The notes beneath the pieces are model-generated. The model searched no databases and was not told the origin of the DNA. It worked only from the letters and a program-made list of their open reading frames with translations. Below, one piece after another: positions 60,788 to 64,000 of a stretch of 64,000 nt of DNA. Both the position numbers and the translations under genes were made by a program. The stretch covers positions 1 through 64,000 of the forward strand of contig NZ_CP015104.1 of the NCBI RefSeq assembly GCF_002214525.1, given 5' to 3'. Numbering within the stretch: position 1 is the stretch's first letter; each line of letters begins with the position of its first letter. This DNA comes from Thermococcus sp. P6 (GTDB lineage Archaea > Methanobacteriota_B > Thermococci > Thermococcales > Thermococcaceae).

Positions 60788-62406
60788 GCCTCTTCACCGA
60801 CCCTTTCGATTATCAGGAATGCGAAGGTCGAGACAACCATGAGGAGAACCGCCAGTGCCGAGGCCGGACCGAACTGTCTCGATCCGAGGAACTTGTATAT
60901 CGCCACGGTCATGGTCGTGTACTCTGGCTTGGCGAGCATGTAGGTGGCACCGAGCTCGGCTATGCTCATTGCGAAGGCGAATATCGCCCCCACGATGACC
61001 CCTCCGAGGGCCAGCGGGAGCTCCACCCTGAGAAAGGCCGTCCATTCCTTTGCCCCAAGACTTAGGGCCGCCTCCCGGAGGTTCGGCTTTATCTTCTTCA
61101 GGGACGTTGAGACCGCCCTCAGGACGAAGGGATAGGCTATAACCGTGTGGGCCGCGATTATTATCCACGGCGTGAAGTAGAGGGGCGTGGCGTGAAAGAG
61201 CCGTATGTAGCCGAGGCCGAGGGTTACGGCCGAGCTGCCCAGCGGGAGCATTATCAGAACGTCGAAAAGCCTCTTTCCCCTGAAGTTCCAGCGGTGGAGA
61301 GCGTATGATACGGGAAGTGCCACGAGAATCGAGAGAAAAACCGTCGCCGCACCAAAGGTGAGGGAGTTCCTCACGACGTCGAGCGTTGTGGTCCCGAACA
61401 TCGGGTTGTACTCCGGGGAGAGCATCCTCCTGTAGTTCTCAAGGCTCCATGAGTCGTTGAAGCGCAGGGAATCGTAGAGAACCGCCAGCAGGGGCGATAC
61501 TATGAAGATGAAGACGATCAGGGAATAAAGGCCCACAAGGAGGCCTTTAATGCTCAGCCAGTCACGTCTCGTGAAGGGAATCGGCTTTCTAAAAACCCTC
61601 TGCTCCTCGCGCCGGGCGTAGGCGTCGAGGGCCCTGAGGTAGAGGTACATGAAGCCCATACTCAGGGTTATCTGGATTATGGCCACGGCGGCGCCGGTTC
61701 TGAAGTCGAGCAGGACCATTATCGAGGTGAATATGTCCACCTCCATCGTGGCGTAGTGGTAACCCCCGATTATGAGGGGAATCGAGAAGCTAAGGAAGCA
61801 GAAGACGAAGGTGAGCATCGCCGAGGCAAAGATGGCCGGCGAGATCAGCGGCAGGGTAACCCTCCAGAACAGCCTCCACCCCCTCGCCCCCAGCGACATG
61901 GCGGCCTCCTCGTAGTGCGGGTTCACCCTCTGCCACAGGGAGGAGACCATGCGCACCACCACGGGGAAGTTGTAGAAGGCGTGGGCGAGGAGTATGCCCT
62001 TCCACGAGTAGACTATCCCCAGGTCCCGCCCTATGATGTCCGTCAGTATTCCGCTCTTCCCGAAGAGGAGTATGAACCCCAGGGCCACCATAACGCTCGG
62101 CATGACGAAGGGAACCGTCAGAATGGCCTTTACGAGCCCCTTTCCCGGAAAGTCGTACTTCGCGAAGATATAGGCCCCGGGAAGGCCCAGTAAAAGGGTC
62201 AGGAGCGTTGAACCGATGGCCTGGCTTATCGTGAAGAGGATGACCCTCCGGTGGTATTCGTTCGAAAGAACCGAGAGGAGGTAACGAAGGGTAAAACCAC
62301 CATCCCAGAGGCCCGTTTTCAGTATGCTGGCTAAGGGAAGGTAGAAGAAGACCAGCAGGAACGTTATGGGAACCAGCAGGAAGATCTTCGAAAGCCTCGA
62401 CATCAT
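60775..62406 (-). CDS. ABC transporter permease, duplicated (FbpB/ThiP-like)
   Basis: Permease of 543 residues made of two ModB-like halves, each with about six helices. Each half has its own coupling loop: EEAAMSLGARGWRLFWRVTLPLISPAI and REAALSLGAKEWTAFLRVELPLALGGV. This fused form is typical of iron(III) and thiamine importers. Start ATG at 62406, exactly 25 bases after the centre of TATA TTTTATAAG (about 62431), so the mRNA may be leaderless; ATG 62403 is the next option. An operon with its ATPase; the solute-binding gene is elsewhere or lost. Confidence 0.9.
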   Translation of the reverse strand: MMSRLSKIFLLVPITFLLVFFYLPLASILKTGLWDGGFTLRYLLSVLSNEYHRRVILFTISQAIGSTLLTLLLGLPGAYIFAKYDFPGKGLVKAILTVPFVMPSVMVALGFILLFGKSGILTDIIGRDLGIVYSWKGILLAHAFYNFPVVVRMVSSLWQRVNPHYEEAAMSLGARGWRLFWRVTLPLISPAIFASAMLTFVFCFLSFSIPLIIGGYHYATMEVDIFTSIMVLLDFRTGAAVAIIQITLSMGFMYLYLRALDAYARREEQRVFRKPIPFTRRDWLSIKGLLVGLYSLIVFIFIVSPLLAVLYDSLRFNDSWSLENYRRMLSPEYNPMFGTTTLDVVRNSLTFGAATVFLSILVALPVSYALHRWNFRGKRLFDVLIMLPLGSSAVTLGLGYIRLFHATPLYFTPWIIIAAHTVIAYPFVLRAVSTSLKKIKPNLREAALSLGAKEWTAFLRVELPLALGGVIVGAIFAFAMSIAELGATYMLAKPEYTTMTVAIYKFLGSRQFGPASALAVLLMVVSTFAFLIIERVGEEAWFG

Positions 62407-62473
62407 CCTCTTCTGGAACCTTCACCTTATAAAATTTTGATTGAGGTCGATGAAGCGCCCGGGAGAAAATGGA

Positions 62474-63319
62474 TCAGACCTTTATCTCCTCGTATTTCCT
62501 CTTCATCAGGAGGGCGTCTCCCTCGATGTTCGGGCTCTCGCTTATCACAACCCCCTTCACCCTGAACTCCTTGAGAACCCTCATTAGGTCCTCCCAGTTC
62601 ATATCGCTCTCCTGAAGGTTCAGGTGGTTCCTCTCACCCTTTGAGGTGTAGTTTATGCCGCTTATGTGGATGTGCATGTTGTCGAGTGCATCCCTGCCGA
62701 GGCGGTCCTCCATAAAGCTCAACACCTCTCGCCACTCCTCTGCGGTGTTGAACTTCCCCCCGTTTCTGGCGTGGCAGTGGGCGAAGTCTATGGTCGGCAG
62801 AACCATCTCGAGCTCCTCGCTCAGTTTAACGAGTTCCTTCAGGCTACCGAACTGGGTTGGCTTGCCCGTTATCTCCGGCCTTACCCAGACCTCAACGCCC
62901 CCCTCCTGAAGGGTCTTTACGACATCTTTCAGCTCCGCCTTTATCCTCTCGTAAACCCTCTCGGGGTTCTGTTTGAGGTAATAACCCGCGTGAAAGACGA
63001 CGCTCCAGCCACCCGCCTGATGCAGCCTCTCCGCGCTCTCGATTATTCTCCTCTTGCTCGCCTCCACCTTGGCCTTCTCCTTTGCGTTGAGGTTGATGTA
63101 ATACGGAGCGTGTGCCGTGAGCACAACATCATGCTTTCTGGCAACGTACTTTACTTTCTTCGCAAGTTCCGGCTTCAGGTTAACCCCTCTGACGAACTCA
63201 AGCTCCATAGCATCCAAACCGAGGTTTCGAACCTGAATTATACCGTTTATCGTCGAGCGTTTCGGGGTTGACAGGGGTATCCCGGCCGTACCGAATCGGA
63301 GTCTCTCCATTCTGAACAC
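62474..63319 (-). CDS. Endonuclease IV/AP endonuclease 2-like TIM barrel protein
   Basis: Xylose-isomerase-like TIM barrel of 281 residues of the archaeal endonuclease IV group. Likely metal ligands: His in LTAHAPYYIN, His in VVFHAGYY, Glu in RPEITGKP, Asp/His in TIDFAHCHARNGG, His in HIHISGI, Glu in VISESP. It is predicted to cut at abasic sites. GTG 63319 is chosen because GGTGG stands five bases before it; ATG 63310 (MERLRFGTAG) is possible. The promoter (TATA CTCATAAACC, complement, 63351-63360) includes a perfect TTAGG-AAAA-CCTAA palindrome at 63337-63350. Confidence 0.88.
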   Translation of the reverse strand: MFRMERLRFGTAGIPLSTPKRSTINGIIQVRNLGLDAMELEFVRGVNLKPELAKKVKYVARKHDVVLTAHAPYYINLNAKEKAKVEASKRRIIESAERLHQAGGWSVVFHAGYYLKQNPERVYERIKAELKDVVKTLQEGGVEVWVRPEITGKPTQFGSLKELVKLSEELEMVLPTIDFAHCHARNGGKFNTAEEWREVLSFMEDRLGRDALDNMHIHISGINYTSKGERNHLNLQESDMNWEDLMRVLKEFRVKGVVISESPNIEGDALLMKRKYEEIKV

Positions 63320-63359
63320 GGTCACCACCGCAGAAATTAGGAAAACCTAACTCATAAAC

Positions 63360-64000
63360 CTATCGTTCGATATCCTGCCCGAGGATACTTTCGAGTTTTG
63401 AGAGGCTTTCCCGTAGTTCCTCCTCGAGGTGCTCCAGCCGGTTCTTCAGTTTCCTCAACTCGACCGCCTTCTCCTCCAGGAGGTGCTGAAGCTCCCAGAT
63501 CCCCCTTTCCCGCTCTTCTCCCCCGGAAAGGATTTCCCTGCGTTTCTCTTCCAGTTCGTGGAGCCTCTCCTTCTTCCTTTTGATCTCCCCGGATTTCTCT
63601 TTGAGGTTTTCCATCAACCACCTAGCCCTCTTTCTGTACTTTGCCTCCAGTTCGGGATAGACCCTCTGGAGCAGGGAGACGAATTCGTCGGGCCTTTCAA
63701 GGGCCACCCCGCTGTCCTCCACGAACCGGCTGGCTATTTCATCTTTCAAGCGCATTCTCCTGAGGGGTTTCTGAAGCTTCGAGGCCCTCGAGCGGAGGTC
63801 TATCTCGGCACTTCTGATGGACGATGATAGGTCCTCCATTTCCCTTTCAAGCTCCTCCAGTCCCTGCAGGCGATAAAAGTCCTCCAGTTCCTTCTTCCTG
63901 TTTTCCAGTTCCCCTTTGAGGGCCAGAGTTTCCCTCTCAAGCTCTGAAATACGTTCTCTGGTTTCCTTTTCTTCGGTAATGATTTCCTCCAGCCTGAGGT
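63360..64000 (-). CDS. Coiled-coil protein, 5' end beyond the window
   Basis: C-terminal at least 213 codons of a long coiled-coil protein. The frame is open to base 64000 with heptad-rich EELEREMEDL..., two helical stretches (ELEEKRREILSGGEERERG and LEEKAVELRKLKNRLEHLEEELRES) and a short globular-like part between (FVEDSGVALERPDEFVSLLQRVYPELEAKYRKRA). It resembles SMC- or Rad50-like or other structural coiled coils in composition only, and no head domain is visible. The true start is outside. Its stop abuts the promoter of the endonuclease-like gene. Confidence 0.8.
   Translation of the reverse strand, partial: LRLEEIITEEKETRERISELERETLALKGELENRKKELEDFYRLQGLEELEREMEDLSSSIRSAEIDLRSRASKLQKPLRRMRLKDEIASRFVEDSGVALERPDEFVSLLQRVYPELEAKYRKRARWLMENLKEKSGEIKRKKERLHELEEKRREILSGGEERERGIWELQHLLEEKAVELRKLKNRLEHLEEELRESLSKLESILGQDIER

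Overview
The window reads as chromosome of a hyperthermophilic archaeon of the order Thermococcales, most likely Thermococcus. The signs are archaeal TATA/BRE promoters with GGTGA-type ribosome binding sites, archaeal-type AlaRS, HisRS and TrpRS, Thermococcales families (DUF257, DUF515, DUF460, TIGR04076), the ADP-forming acetyl-CoA synthetase alpha subunit, a GH57 4-alpha-glucanotransferase, an M32 carboxypeptidase, C/D box sRNAs, and operators of the Thermococcales glycolytic type (TATCAC-N5-GTGATA). Genes are tightly packed, often overlapping by 4 bases (ATGA), on both strands. I see no insertion sequence, CRISPR array, provirus or rRNA operon. Both ends cut a gene: an NAD(P)HX dehydratase on the left and a coiled-coil protein on the right.

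Layout. 0-5 kb: Nnr fragment, secreted alpha-amylase under a glycolytic-motif operator, a three-gene operon of two winged-helix regulators flanking a DUF211 protein, and ADP-forming acetyl-CoA synthetase alpha. 5-8 kb: TrpRS behind a possible Trp-containing leader ORF, a gene remnant, and an FAH-family protein. 8-13 kb: phosphate operon pstS-(sugar isomerase-like)-pstC-pstA-pstB-phoU. 13-15.3 kb: TIGR04076 protein, permuted GTPase and tRNA methyltransferase Trm14. 15.4-21.8 kb: DUF515-secreted protein-GspE-type ATPase-two TadB/C-type membrane proteins, a type IV pilus or secretion motor without pilins. 21.7-26.8 kb: FKBP isomerase, DUF2118, then a DUF4129-MoxR-DUF58 cluster. 26.8-38.4 kb: sugar kinase, carboxypeptidase, ASCH protein, GGR-family flavoprotein, pyroglutamyl peptidase, DUF460 predicted nuclease, a U34-type tRNA thiolase, an M50 protease, two tandem C/D sRNA genes, aspartate/tyrosine decarboxylase and an antiporter. 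38.4-45.3 kb: HAD phosphatase, dolichol-kinase-like protein, then a divergent pair of a 1138-residue secreted carbohydrate-binding-like repeat protein and 4-alpha-glucanotransferase with glycolytic-motif sites between them. 45.3-54 kb: TtuA, two DUF257 proteins, an FAD dehydrogenase, a CBS protein with two antiporters, a MarC protein and HisRS. 54-64 kb: a third C/D sRNA abutting a small coiled-coil gene, AlaRS, tRNA-Lys(UUU), a DtxR-type regulator, a purine permease, an ABC transporter lacking its binding protein, an endonuclease-IV-like protein and the coiled-coil fragment.

Common threads. (1) Starch use: amylase, 4-alpha-glucanotransferase and the large repeat protein share one operator type, so they are probably co-regulated by TrmBL1/Tgr. 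(2) RNA maturation: three C/D guides, Trm14, two tRNA thiolases and three aminoacyl-tRNA synthetases. (3) Phosphate and ion transport. The observations I would follow first are a putative leaderless Trp-containing leader peptide in front of TrpRS, the C/D guides with identical promoter-to-C-box spacing (one fits two functional sites of 16S rRNA), and a palindrome shared at equivalent promoter positions by the DtxR-type gene and an endonuclease-IV-like gene.
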